The translations under genes were made by a program, and so were the position numbers. 35,910 nucleotides of DNA from an uncultured Clostridia bacterium (lineage in GTDB: Bacteria > Bacillota > Clostridia > Oscillospirales > CAG-272): contig CAMYUQ010000008.1 in the NCBI GenBank assembly GCA_947302045.1, positions 1-35,910 on the forward strand. The letters run 5' to 3'. This document shows positions 15,629 through 23,470 of the stretch, one piece after another (the stretch's first letter is position 1; each line of letters begins with the position of its first letter). The notes beneath the pieces are model-generated. The model was not told where the DNA came from. It did no database searches and was given only the letters and a program-made list of their open reading frames with translations.

Positions 15629-17362
15629 TCAGGACAATTTCCCGGCAGTTAAGGTAATCGACTTTGCAGTTCCTACGATTGCATTGTTTTCGAGATCCAT
15701 TGCATAAGGCGTAACCTTATAGGTGATGGTTCCGGCGGCAGAAACGTCTTCCAAAACCGCCGCGGTGATATACTTTCCGTCAAAATCGGCTTTCGTAAGT
15801 TTTCCGGCTCCGTTGTTCACCTCATTGTACGCTTTTTTGTTGTAAAGGAAGTAGTAGCTTCTGCTATCGCCTTCTTTTGCTTCAACGACAAATCCGACTC
15901 CCAGATAATTCAAAGAATCAATTCCACCGAGGAAACGGAGTGATGTTTTCTCGTTTTCAACGGCGCTCCCCTGCGTCTTGTTGACGGAAACCGACGTGGC
16001 TGCAGTGCCGGTATACTGGAATCTCACGTTCCCCGTAGCAGCACGTATTTCATTGCAAGCAACCGCAAAGCTGTCTTTCAAAACGACGGCTCGCAGATTG
16101 TTGGAACCGGTATTGAGGAACAGTGTCGCAAAATCCGGATCTGCACACTCGATCTCAACGTTGCGTACCAGGCAATTTTCCACGGTGACGGTATCGTTAT
16201 CACCCAAACCTAACCACCCGGCAAGCGAACCTACATATCCTTGCGTATAGTCGATCACTTTTCCGGTTCCTTCGTCCAGCTTATCCTGCCAGACCGTGGT
16301 GGCGCCAACCTGACAATTTGCAATCGTGCAATTTTTGAAGGACAACGTGATAGCGTTGTTGTTGCTTCCCTCGCCGATATTGCCGATAAAACCGCCCTGC
16401 GCGACTTTATGCTCTTTCGATACCGCCCAGAATTGGTCTCCCCAGCGGATCACGTCTCCCGTGTTGACGCAGTTCTCAAAGGAAATATTAAGCGTGGTAT
16501 CCCGTTTCTGCGCGTTATTATAACTACCGATAAAGCCGCCTGCGATACCGTACGCCGCTTCTCCGGAATTGGCTTTTCCGATGCTTCCCGTAACCGTCCC
16601 TTTATTTTCACAGTTTTTGAAAGAGACCGTATTATTTCCCATCAGAACAGCGATAAAGCCGCCCGCTTGGGATCCCTTCACGTTTCCGGCATTCACACAA
16701 TCCTCAAAGATGAGCGTGCTTCCTTTGTTCGCAAGTCCGATAAAACCGCCGATCTTGATATTGTATGCGGTCCACGGGAAAGCGATGGAAGAATTATTGA
16801 TTACCTTCTTAAAAGTGACGGTCGCATTGGCAGGAACTTCTCTGACGATAGTTCCCCAGTAGTTGTCAATATCATCTATGAAAACGCGATTGGTGGTAAT
16901 ATTTTCCATCACTGCGCCATCTCCGATATTCGAGATCAACTGTTCCTTTACTTTGAATCCGTCAATCTCTTCCGCATCGGTATATTTGGAGAAAATCAGA
17001 TTTTTAATCGTCCCTTTCAGTGTTTTGAAAAGGGAATACTGCAAATTGTAAATGGTATGTCCGTTGCCATCCAGAATGCCCTCGAAATTTTCCGACCGAA
17101 GAAGGTCGGCATTGGTATGCCCTTTATCAACAAAGACAATATCTTTGGTCAGATAATATTTTCCGGTTGCGGAATAATTGGTAACTTCCGCAAAAGACTC
17201 AATGGCTTGGTATCCTTCTGCCAATAATTTCTGTTCATACTCCGCAGTTCCCGGCATAGGATCCGCAGCAGGTTCTTCCTCGGCGATCACGTTGAAAGCC
17301 AAAGCCGAAATGCAGGTAAACACCATCACAAGCGACAGAAAAAATGCAACTGTTTTTTTCAT
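15629..17362 (-). CDS. Secreted GLUG-like beta-helix repeat protein
   Basis: A 577-residue protein with a Sec signal peptide (MKKTVAFFLSLVMVFTC..., cleavage near residue 27). The central part has repeating strands of the form GGFIG-x-x-x-x-x-T-x-x-F-x-x-C-x-N-x-G-x-V-x-G, as in GLUG and parallel beta-helix surface proteins: GGFIGLANKGSTLIFEDCVN, GGFIAVLMGNNTVSFKNCEN, GGFIGSYNN. The last 110 residues or so (KTSLRFLGGID to ITYKVTPYAMDLENN) are the C-terminal domain also found in the three giant proteins of the cluster. It lacks the discoidin-like N-terminal modules of the giants. Probably extracellular or cell-wall located; ligand unknown. It follows the solute-binding lipoprotein gene by 39 nt. 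Confidence 0.8.
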   Translation of the reverse strand: MKKTVAFFLSLVMVFTCISALAFNVIAEEEPAADPMPGTAEYEQKLLAEGYQAIESFAEVTNYSATGKYYLTKDIVFVDKGHTNADLLRSENFEGILDGNGHTIYNLQYSLFKTLKGTIKNLIFSKYTDAEEIDGFKVKEQLISNIGDGAVMENITTNRVFIDDIDNYWGTIVREVPANATVTFKKVINNSSIAFPWTAYNIKIGGFIGLANKGSTLIFEDCVNAGNVKGSQAGGFIAVLMGNNTVSFKNCENKGTVTGSIGKANSGEAAYGIAGGFIGSYNNAQKRDTTLNISFENCVNTGDVIRWGDQFWAVSKEHKVAQGGFIGNIGEGSNNNAITLSFKNCTIANCQVGATTVWQDKLDEGTGKVIDYTQGYVGSLAGWLGLGDNDTVTVENCLVRNVEIECADPDFATLFLNTGSNNLRAVVLKDSFAVACNEIRAATGNVRFQYTGTAATSVSVNKTQGSAVENEKTSLRFLGGIDSLNYLGVGFVVEAKEGDSRSYYFLYNKKAYNEVNNGAGKLTKADFDGKYITAAVLEDVSAAGTITYKVTPYAMDLENNAIVGTAKSITLTAGKLS

Positions 17363-17401
17363 ACGATTATTCTCCTTGATTGTATAATTGATCCAACCGG
17401 T

Positions 17402-18856
17402 TTATTGGAAATGCCGGAGGAAATCATTCAGTTCAGAATGCGCCAGCGTTTTCTTTTCCGCCCAGTTTGTTACAAAATTGTTTTCGCCTGTTGCAGGAAT
17501 GCTTTGCAGAGCTTCATTGGGATTATACCGGTCAACGAAGATCCACGTCTTGATTGCGCCCCAGTTGAAAATATTTCCGAGGTCGTATACAAAATTGCTC
17601 AATGCAAGCGTAATCAGGTCGTAGTCGACACTGTCGGAAGAACCTCTGATTTTGCACTGCTCTTCGATATACACATGCGTCAAATTACCGGAATTTTCCA
17701 TGAGCGCCTGCAAGGCAAAAGCGGAAAAATCAGGATCTGCGGCAAAGCGCGGGATTGCGAAAAATTGAGTTGCTTCGGTATAGTAGGCAGATCCGTATTT
17801 TTCAACCTCTTCGTTGGCTTTCGGCAAAGGCAAGAAGCCGTAATCAATGTTCGATCCCTTCCACGTTTTGAGCGTGCAAAGCTGGTCGGGCTGGAACAGG
17901 GAGCGACCTTCGAGGAAATAGGACTCTGCTTTGGGCGTGGCGGTCGGGAATCTTTGATTGAAGGTAGTTGTCTTATTGCAGTAGAATTCCAATACGTCGT
18001 CGATTGCAGAAAGCGTACGATCCACAGTTCCGGGATCATCGAATGCGAAGGAAAGATTTCCATCCGGATCTTTTGTAATGATCTGCATTCCGTAACCGGT
18101 TGCGAGGTAATTGTAGAATGCCTCGTCGGTCGGTTGGGTCAGACCGTAAACAAGGATATTCCCTCCGGAATCGACGATCGACGCGCGATTGATCAGCTCG
18201 CACATTTTCTCCATCGTCCATTTGCCGTTCAGCGCGATCTGGCGGATATCTTCATTCTCATCGGTCAGATCGTACATCATTTTCCGGTTGTAATACATCA
18301 GAACCGCACCGCTCTTCTCATAGAGGTTTGCGTCACCGGTGCAGATATACCGATACCCCAGAATATCCAGACTGTCGTTTGCCTCTTTCAGCCATCCCTT
18401 GGCATCCCAGTCGATATAATCAAGTTCGGTGAGATCGGCGAAGAGAAACTCAGCCAGAGCGCCTTTCATATCGGTAACCGAGTCCAGAATCAAATCAAAG
18501 CTGGATTCTCCCGCTGCGGCGTCTCTTCTGACTCTTTGTGCGGGACATTCTGCGTTGGTCATTTCGGTGCAAAGAATATCAAAATTGTATTTTTCTTCCA
18601 GATAGGAATTTCTGCTGAAAACCTCATATCCGACCGTATCGGTCGTATCATCATTCTGGATAATATTCCCAACAAGCTCGTTCTGGTTGATGAACACTTT
18701 CAGTTCTTTTGCGTTCCAGTCCTTATCGGGCAAAACGGAATCTTCCGTGCCGGTATTGGAGGGCTTTTTTGAGTTCTTGGAACCATCGTTCTTGCACCCG
18801 GCAAAGCAACCCGCCAGCATCATACAGCAGAGCAACAGGCACAGCACTTTTTTCAT
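17402..18856 (-). CDS. ABC transporter extracellular solute-binding lipoprotein
   Basis: A 484-residue lipoprotein with signal KKVLCLLLCCMMLAGC (lipobox LAGC), a Gly/Lys/Ser-rich linker and a two-lobed solute-binding domain. Characteristic parts are WNAKELKVFIN, YEVFSRNSYLEEKYNFDILC and the C-terminal FAIPRFAADPDFSAFALQALM, resembling sugar or oligosaccharide binding proteins of the ABC type of Clostridia. ATG 18856 is preceded by AAGGAG at 8 nt; an in-frame ATG 42 nt upstream has no such site and overlaps the EEP gene. Unusually, no ABC permease or ATPase genes are next to it in the window, so it is an orphan receptor or works with a distant transporter. Confidence 0.85.
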   Translation of the reverse strand: MKKVLCLLLCCMMLAGCFAGCKNDGSKNSKKPSNTGTEDSVLPDKDWNAKELKVFINQNELVGNIIQNDDTTDTVGYEVFSRNSYLEEKYNFDILCTEMTNAECPAQRVRRDAAAGESSFDLILDSVTDMKGALAEFLFADLTELDYIDWDAKGWLKEANDSLDILGYRYICTGDANLYEKSGAVLMYYNRKMMYDLTDENEDIRQIALNGKWTMEKMCELINRASIVDSGGNILVYGLTQPTDEAFYNYLATGYGMQIITKDPDGNLSFAFDDPGTVDRTLSAIDDVLEFYCNKTTTFNQRFPTATPKAESYFLEGRSLFQPDQLCTLKTWKGSNIDYGFLPLPKANEEVEKYGSAYYTEATQFFAIPRFAADPDFSAFALQALMENSGNLTHVYIEEQCKIRGSSDSVDYDLITLALSNFVYDLGNIFNWGAIKTWIFVDRYNPNEALQSIPATGENNFVTNWAEKKTLAHSELNDFLRHFQ

Positions 18857-18873
18857 GATGTAGTCTCCTTTTT

Positions 18874-20520
18874 TCAGTGATTCAGGTCGATAAAGCATTC
18901 CACGTAGATCGGTCGATGGTCGGAGGGATTGATCTTTTGCATCATCACTTCATAATAATCAGCGGTAAAGCCGCTCTCATAAATGAAGTCGATCGTTCGT
19001 TCGCGCCCCTCTTTCGGGAAGGTCGCTTCGCTGCCGTTTTTCGTGCGGTAGGAAGTTTCCCCGGCATCCTCAAACCCCTGTGCTTCAAGATAATCAAACA
19101 TTGGCTGCGGTTTATACAGATTGTAGTCTCCCGCAATCAGAACCGGCAGATCTGCAAAATTTTCTTCCACGTAGGCGAGCATTCTGCTAAATTCTGCATT
19201 CGCGTCGTCTGGAACATAGTCGACGTGCACAGAGATCACCACGAAAATCGCCCCGGTAGCATTGCTTTTCATCTTTGCCCATGTAAAATAACGGTCCCAG
19301 TTGTCGGTTTCACCGGCAAGAGCTTTGCGAAGCAGGATCGTTTCGGCTGAAAGCAACGTATATTTGGTCTTATTATAAAGAATGGCGTTAGCTGCTGTGG
19401 AGGTGGCAGCGTCGGTATCGCTTCGGATGGCAGCATAGGAATTGCGATTTGTCAACGCTTTTTGAATTTTGTCAGCCGCACCGCTTCCGGCGACGCATTC
19501 CTGCATACAAATGAAATCCGGATTTTTGAATCCGATCATGGTTGAAAGATTTTCGTATTTTGACGGCGGGTCGCTTGCCCCTCCGGCGTTCTGAACGTTG
19601 TAGGACATGATCGTGATCCGATCCGGAGTCAGACCGTAGGCAGAGAGATCCAAATCGGACGTCGTGTAGGAAAGGAGTTCAAACGCTCCCACCTCTACGT
19701 TTCCGGTGGATTTCTCGATTCGCCCGATCAGGGTCTGCGTGGCATAGAATAGATCGTTTTCGGTATTTCCGAGCAGAATCACAACGTCATTGTCTGCGCT
19801 TAGACCCGCCTGTCCCGCAAAAATTTCCGCGCTGGAACGCCCGACAAGCAGGATATTTCCGTACGCTTCCTCGCTATCGCTCTGAACCGGAACGATAATG
19901 CCGCTCCGCTTCAGAATGACATCGGCGATAAGTTCAGCAAAACGCTTTTCGCGCTTGGAATCCGCGCCGGCAAAGAGAATGGTGTATTCCGTCATGGAAA
20001 CGCCGTTGAGGGAAAGATCCGGCGCCGCAAAGACGGCTTTTTCGTGATAAAGTTCTTTTTCGGAATCGAACAGCACGTCCTCCCCTGCTCTGCCCGCAAG
20101 CAGTTCGGAGAAGAACCGGATCGCTTTCACGGTATCGGCGGAGGTAGCTCCCAGAATCACAAGTTTCCCGTTCACTGCTCCCACATAGGTTTCCCCGTAG
20201 CGGAGCAATTTGCGCGCTTCCTCTGTTTGAGAGCGGTTGGTCTCCCCGATCAGGATTTCTTTTTCGGTCGGCTCTGTATAAGTGCTGTCTTTCACCTTCA
20301 AAAGCACGCCGAACTTTTTTTGCACGGCTTTGACGAACGCGTTGATCTCTTCCCGTTCACCTGCCGACGGTTTTTCCGAAATAATCAAAGTATATTCCGA
20401 AAGGTCGGATGCAAGCAGTCGGATATTTGCGCTCTGCACGGTTCCCGTATGCTTGCAGGAAACAGATGCAAAGAGCAAACAGAACAGCAACAAAAGAGCA
20501 AGAAATCTCTTTTTCCTCAT
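18874..20520 (-). CDS. Endonuclease/exonuclease/phosphatase (EEP) family lipoprotein
   Basis: A 548-residue lipoprotein (signal KKRFLALLLLFCLLFASVSC, Cys lipidated). Two related alpha/beta modules follow: about 33-160 (YTLIISEKPSAGEREEINAF, KEILIGETNRSQTEEA) and about 178-280 (EYTILFAGADSKREKRFAEL, NILLVGRSS), which resemble non-catalytic domains seen before glycosidase or EEP domains. The C-terminal EEP domain has all core motifs: MSYNVQNAGG (Asn), FICMQE (Glu), ISVHVDYV (His), LIAGDYNLYK (Asp-Asn), RTIDFIYES (Asp), NPSDHRP (Asp-His). Mg-dependent phosphodiesterase or sphingomyelinase-like action outside the cell is predicted. The start has AAGGA about 12 nt upstream. It overlaps no neighbour and is 17 nt before the solute-binding gene. 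Confidence 0.85.
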   Translation of the reverse strand: MRKKRFLALLLLFCLLFASVSCKHTGTVQSANIRLLASDLSEYTLIISEKPSAGEREEINAFVKAVQKKFGVLLKVKDSTYTEPTEKEILIGETNRSQTEEARKLLRYGETYVGAVNGKLVILGATSADTVKAIRFFSELLAGRAGEDVLFDSEKELYHEKAVFAAPDLSLNGVSMTEYTILFAGADSKREKRFAELIADVILKRSGIIVPVQSDSEEAYGNILLVGRSSAEIFAGQAGLSADNDVVILLGNTENDLFYATQTLIGRIEKSTGNVEVGAFELLSYTTSDLDLSAYGLTPDRITIMSYNVQNAGGASDPPSKYENLSTMIGFKNPDFICMQECVAGSGAADKIQKALTNRNSYAAIRSDTDAATSTAANAILYNKTKYTLLSAETILLRKALAGETDNWDRYFTWAKMKSNATGAIFVVISVHVDYVPDDANAEFSRMLAYVEENFADLPVLIAGDYNLYKPQPMFDYLEAQGFEDAGETSYRTKNGSEATFPKEGRERTIDFIYESGFTADYYEVMMQKINPSDHRPIYVECFIDLNH

Positions 20521-20663
20521 GTTTATAACTAATCCTTTCCTTTGCGTGTGTGTTTATACCGGTTTGCTTTGCTCTGCAAAGAAAAAATGCAAAAGTTGAA
20601 TTTGTGCCTTGAAAAAAGCAAATGCGTTTTAGAAAGCAATACTATCAAAATATTCCAATTTTC

Positions 20664-20793
20664 GACCGTCCCCCGGATATAAAATCCGCACAAAGAACAG
20701 ACTGATACGGCATATTTTGCAAAAGTATGTTTGCCTCCACCATTGTTTTTTGTGCGGATAAGTTTTTATTTTCCGGGACGGACAACAGGGTCA
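20664..20793 (-). repeat. Long imperfect inverted repeat between secretion-cluster genes
   Basis: The left arm (20664-20698) and right arm (20744-20793) are reverse complements apart from small indels: both contain CCGTCCC...CCGG, ATAAAA and TCCGCACAAA. The central spacer of about 45 nt has a further CATA/TATG pair. One end touches the stop codon of the giant protein gene at 20791. It may be a large 3' hairpin (terminator or processing site) or a miniature inverted-repeat insertion. Confidence 0.6.
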
Positions 20794-23163
20794 GGCATTG
20801 GTATTCAGAGAACCTGTTCCGCCTTGTCCGAAAATGATCCGGCCGCTGTCTTCAATCAAATAAGGCGTTGCGTAGAACGTTACGGTTCCGATATTTCTTT
20901 CGATGTCATCTACTTCAATCTTGATGAAATATCCGTCGCCGGAATGAATCGAGGTCGGATAAACCGTTTCCCCGTTTGCTTTGATACTCGAATAGACGTT
21001 CCGGGAGGTAACGTTCCAGATGTTGTCAGAGGTCTCGGTTTCCCCCGACCTGATCGCAACCACGAAAAATCCGACGCGTTCGTAGGTATTTGATCCCACG
21101 ATCCCGGTAGCCGGGAGCGAAGCTACAAGTCTTGCGCGAATGAGCGATCTGGAATTGTTGTTCCGCTGCAGCTGCGGCGCGGCGCCGCCCGAGATAAGGT
21201 TCCCCGTATCGTTTTTCGCAAAGCTTGCGGCGGTGGCGGCGGACCAGGTCAGGCGACAGCTCGAATTCTGATCCAATTCCCATGCAACGTTTGCGTTGCT
21301 TGCATCCTTTTTCGAAACCTTATGGCTGATGCAGTTATCCAGCGTGACGTGGGCGGAACCGCTCGTGGCTCCGACGCCGACGTACTTGCGCGCATAGGTT
21401 GCGGAAACGGTGACCTTGCTTGCGTAAGAATTTTTGACCGTGACGGTAAAATTCGCGTTGTTCTGCGGGATAGCTTTTCCGATCAAGGGAGCGGCATAAA
21501 AATCCCCCTGCGTGTGATCGGTGTCGGTTGCATCGATCGTGCAGCCGTAAACGCCGCAGTTATCGATCGTGGTTGAAACGGTAGTCGTGGAATTATTGGC
21601 AACGCTTAATACCCCGATCAGACCGCCCACACCGTATGCTTTATCGTGATCGGCAATATTATCCAGCAAAACATTTCCGGAATTCGTGCAGCGCGTGAGC
21701 GTAATACGGATCGCGGAGGTGGGCGAATTGGTGTTATTGTTCCCGCCGATCAGACCGCCTGCAATTCCGAAACCGCTCGAACCTGCCTTTCCGGTGATCG
21801 TTCCGCTGTTGGAACAGTCGGTCATGGTGATCGTTGCGCCGCCCTCGAAAAAGACGCCTATAAAGCCACCGGTCTGGGAGCCGGAAACGTTACCCATGTT
21901 CGCGCAGGACGTGAATGTTACGTTCGCCCCTGCATTGACCAGCCCGACAAACCCGCCGATCTTAAAGTTGTTGTCCCCTGCACTCATCGTCAGGTTGCCT
22001 GTGTTCGTGCAGCCGGTAAACGTTACGTAACCGGAAAGTTGTCTTGCAAACTGACCACAATAGTTGTTAACGTTTGTAATGTTTCGCTGATTGGTAACGT
22101 TCTGTATGGTGACCGGGTTTGCAGACGTTCCGCTCGCAATACTGTCGAAAATACTCACCACGCCGGTGAGGGACATATTGGATCCGCCACTGGACGTTTG
22201 ATTGGAGATCGTCAGATTCTTCACCGTCACACCCGCGCCGTTGATACTTCCAAAGGTCTGCCGCAGGTTGTAGATCGTATGGTTCTGACCGTCCAGAACC
22301 GTATTGGCTCCGCTTATCGTACCAAACGAGGTGCTGTTTCCGCAGGTAATATCGGAGGTCAGCTTAATAGTCGTACCCGAGTTGGCATTGGCATAGGTGA
22401 TCGCATTCTTCAACCCGATAATGGTGGAAGTATTAATTTCGGTTGTTACCCGACGGGTCGCCGTTGCATACCACAGCGCGCAGCAAGGACCGCCGCCTGC
22501 GGGATCGGTTACGGCAACGGCTACATATTTGGCAACTGCGCCGCCGAAATTCGTGGTTCTGTGGAGACAGTTTTGTCCAAGGTAATTAGCAGGCGTTGCA
22601 CTGTCCCAATTTTCATAAGTGCCCATGTTCCTGTATTCCGCCGCCACGATCCACGTAGTGCCGTCGGCACTGTACAGAATATCGAATCCGCGGTTCAGAT
22701 GCCACCACGCCTCTCTGTTGTAAACCGTAAAGGTATCCAACAAAACGTATGACGAAAACTCAAAAGTGAATACGCCGTAATATTTGCCGTATCCTTCGGC
22801 GAGATAGGTTGCCAGATTTATGGTTGTGTTGACGTTGTCGTAGCGGTTATCGCGAACGAGGTTTCCGGAGGCGTTCAGATAGAGTTCCGGATAGTAATCG
22901 CCGACGTTGTTCGACTGCGCCTGCGCCGCAGTTCCGCTCAGAATATTGCTGAGCGTTCCCGCTTGCAAGCCCAGATCGTAGCTTCTCTGTTTATATCTCT
23001 CCTGTCCGCCCGCGCTGGGGTTCATCCAGCCCTTGTAGCCCTTGAAGGTTACCGAGGAAAAGCTCAGGGACGCGCTTTCTGCCGACGCCGTGGTGATGAT
23101 CACCGGAACGCAGGACAAGACAAGCACGACTGCAAGCGCGAGGGATAAAAGTTTCTTTTTCAT
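20791..23163 (-). CDS. Giant secreted discoidin-like/GLUG-repeat protein 3
   Basis: A 790-residue protein. Signal peptide MKKKLLSLALAVVLVLSC... ends near ASA (27-29). One discoidin-like (F5/8 type C-like) module spans about 30-238 (FKGYKGWMNPSAGGQERYKQ, LDTFTVYN, RGFDILYSADGTTW, YVAVAVTDPAGGGP). A beta-helix region follows, about 245-620, with LDGQNHTIYNLRQTF, GVTVKNLTISNQ and repeated GGF(I/V)G and C-x-N-x-G-x-(I/V) strands. The C-terminal domain (LIRARLVASLP to GTVTFYATPYLIEDSG) is shared with the other giants. AAAGGAG lies 6 nt before ATG 23163; an in-frame ATG at 23205 has no such site. Extracellular; may bind a surface or host glycan (inference). Preceded by micropeptide gene 23250-23390. 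Confidence 0.82.
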   Translation of the reverse strand: MKKKLLSLALAVVLVLSCVPVIITTASAESASLSFSSVTFKGYKGWMNPSAGGQERYKQRSYDLGLQAGTLSNILSGTAAQAQSNNVGDYYPELYLNASGNLVRDNRYDNVNTTINLATYLAEGYGKYYGVFTFEFSSYVLLDTFTVYNREAWWHLNRGFDILYSADGTTWIVAAEYRNMGTYENWDSATPANYLGQNCLHRTTNFGGAVAKYVAVAVTDPAGGGPCCALWYATATRRVTTEINTSTIIGLKNAITYANANSGTTIKLTSDITCGNSTSFGTISGANTVLDGQNHTIYNLRQTFGSINGAGVTVKNLTISNQTSSGGSNMSLTGVVSIFDSIASGTSANPVTIQNVTNQRNITNVNNYCGQFARQLSGYVTFTGCTNTGNLTMSAGDNNFKIGGFVGLVNAGANVTFTSCANMGNVSGSQTGGFIGVFFEGGATITMTDCSNSGTITGKAGSSGFGIAGGLIGGNNNTNSPTSAIRITLTRCTNSGNVLLDNIADHDKAYGVGGLIGVLSVANNSTTTVSTTIDNCGVYGCTIDATDTDHTQGDFYAAPLIGKAIPQNNANFTVTVKNSYASKVTVSATYARKYVGVGATSGSAHVTLDNCISHKVSKKDASNANVAWELDQNSSCRLTWSAATAASFAKNDTGNLISGGAAPQLQRNNNSRSLIRARLVASLPATGIVGSNTYERVGFFVVAIRSGETETSDNIWNVTSRNVYSSIKANGETVYPTSIHSGDGYFIKIEVDDIERNIGTVTFYATPYLIEDSGRIIFGQGGTGSLNTNA
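22450..23076 (-). repeat. Discoidin-like module, single copy in giant 3
   Basis: The coding repeat unit of about 627 bp contains YPELYLNASG, KYYGVFTFEF, AWWHLNRGFDILYSADGT and the GGGPCCALWYATAT end. It is strongly alike at the DNA level to 30416-31039. Confidence 0.75.
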
Positions 23164-23249
23164 GGTGTTCTCCTTTCGGTAGGATCTTCCGATCCACGAA
23201 ACCACTTCTCATTCAATTGCTGTGTCGGTATGAATTATCGCAAAAAAGA

Positions 23250-23390
23250 TCATTCAAAAACAGGTGCGCCCCACTGCACAGAATCGGAGCCCTCGATATA
23301 CTGCTGCTGATCTAAAATGACAGAAACAGTTATAATATCTTCACTTTGCACCCGGATCACATTGATTTGTACCGGTTCGTACTTTTTCAT
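23250..23390 (-). CDS. Micropeptide with DI-I-T-x-S motif (46 aa), third of a family
   Basis: A 46-residue product starting MKKYEPV, with SEDIITVSV in the middle and QWGAPVFE at the end. It matches the 46-residue micropeptide at 31240-31380 at about 22 of 46 positions without gaps, including the terminal W-G-x-P-x-F-E. It has no signal peptide or membrane segment and is acidic. AAAGGA is about 11 nt before ATG 23390; an ATG four codons upstream overlaps that site and is unlikely. It lies 80 nt after the stop of giant 2 and 86 nt before giant 3, the same position as the other two micropeptide genes. No function known to me; see findings. Confidence 0.75.
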   Translation of the reverse strand: MKKYEPVQINVIRVQSEDIITVSVILDQQQYIEGSDSVQWGAPVFE

Positions 23391-23470
23391 TTTTATGACC
23401 ATTCCTTTCTTTATCCGGATCGCGTCCCCTGCCGGGCAAAAGCCGGCCGGGGAGTTTGATAAAATCGGGA

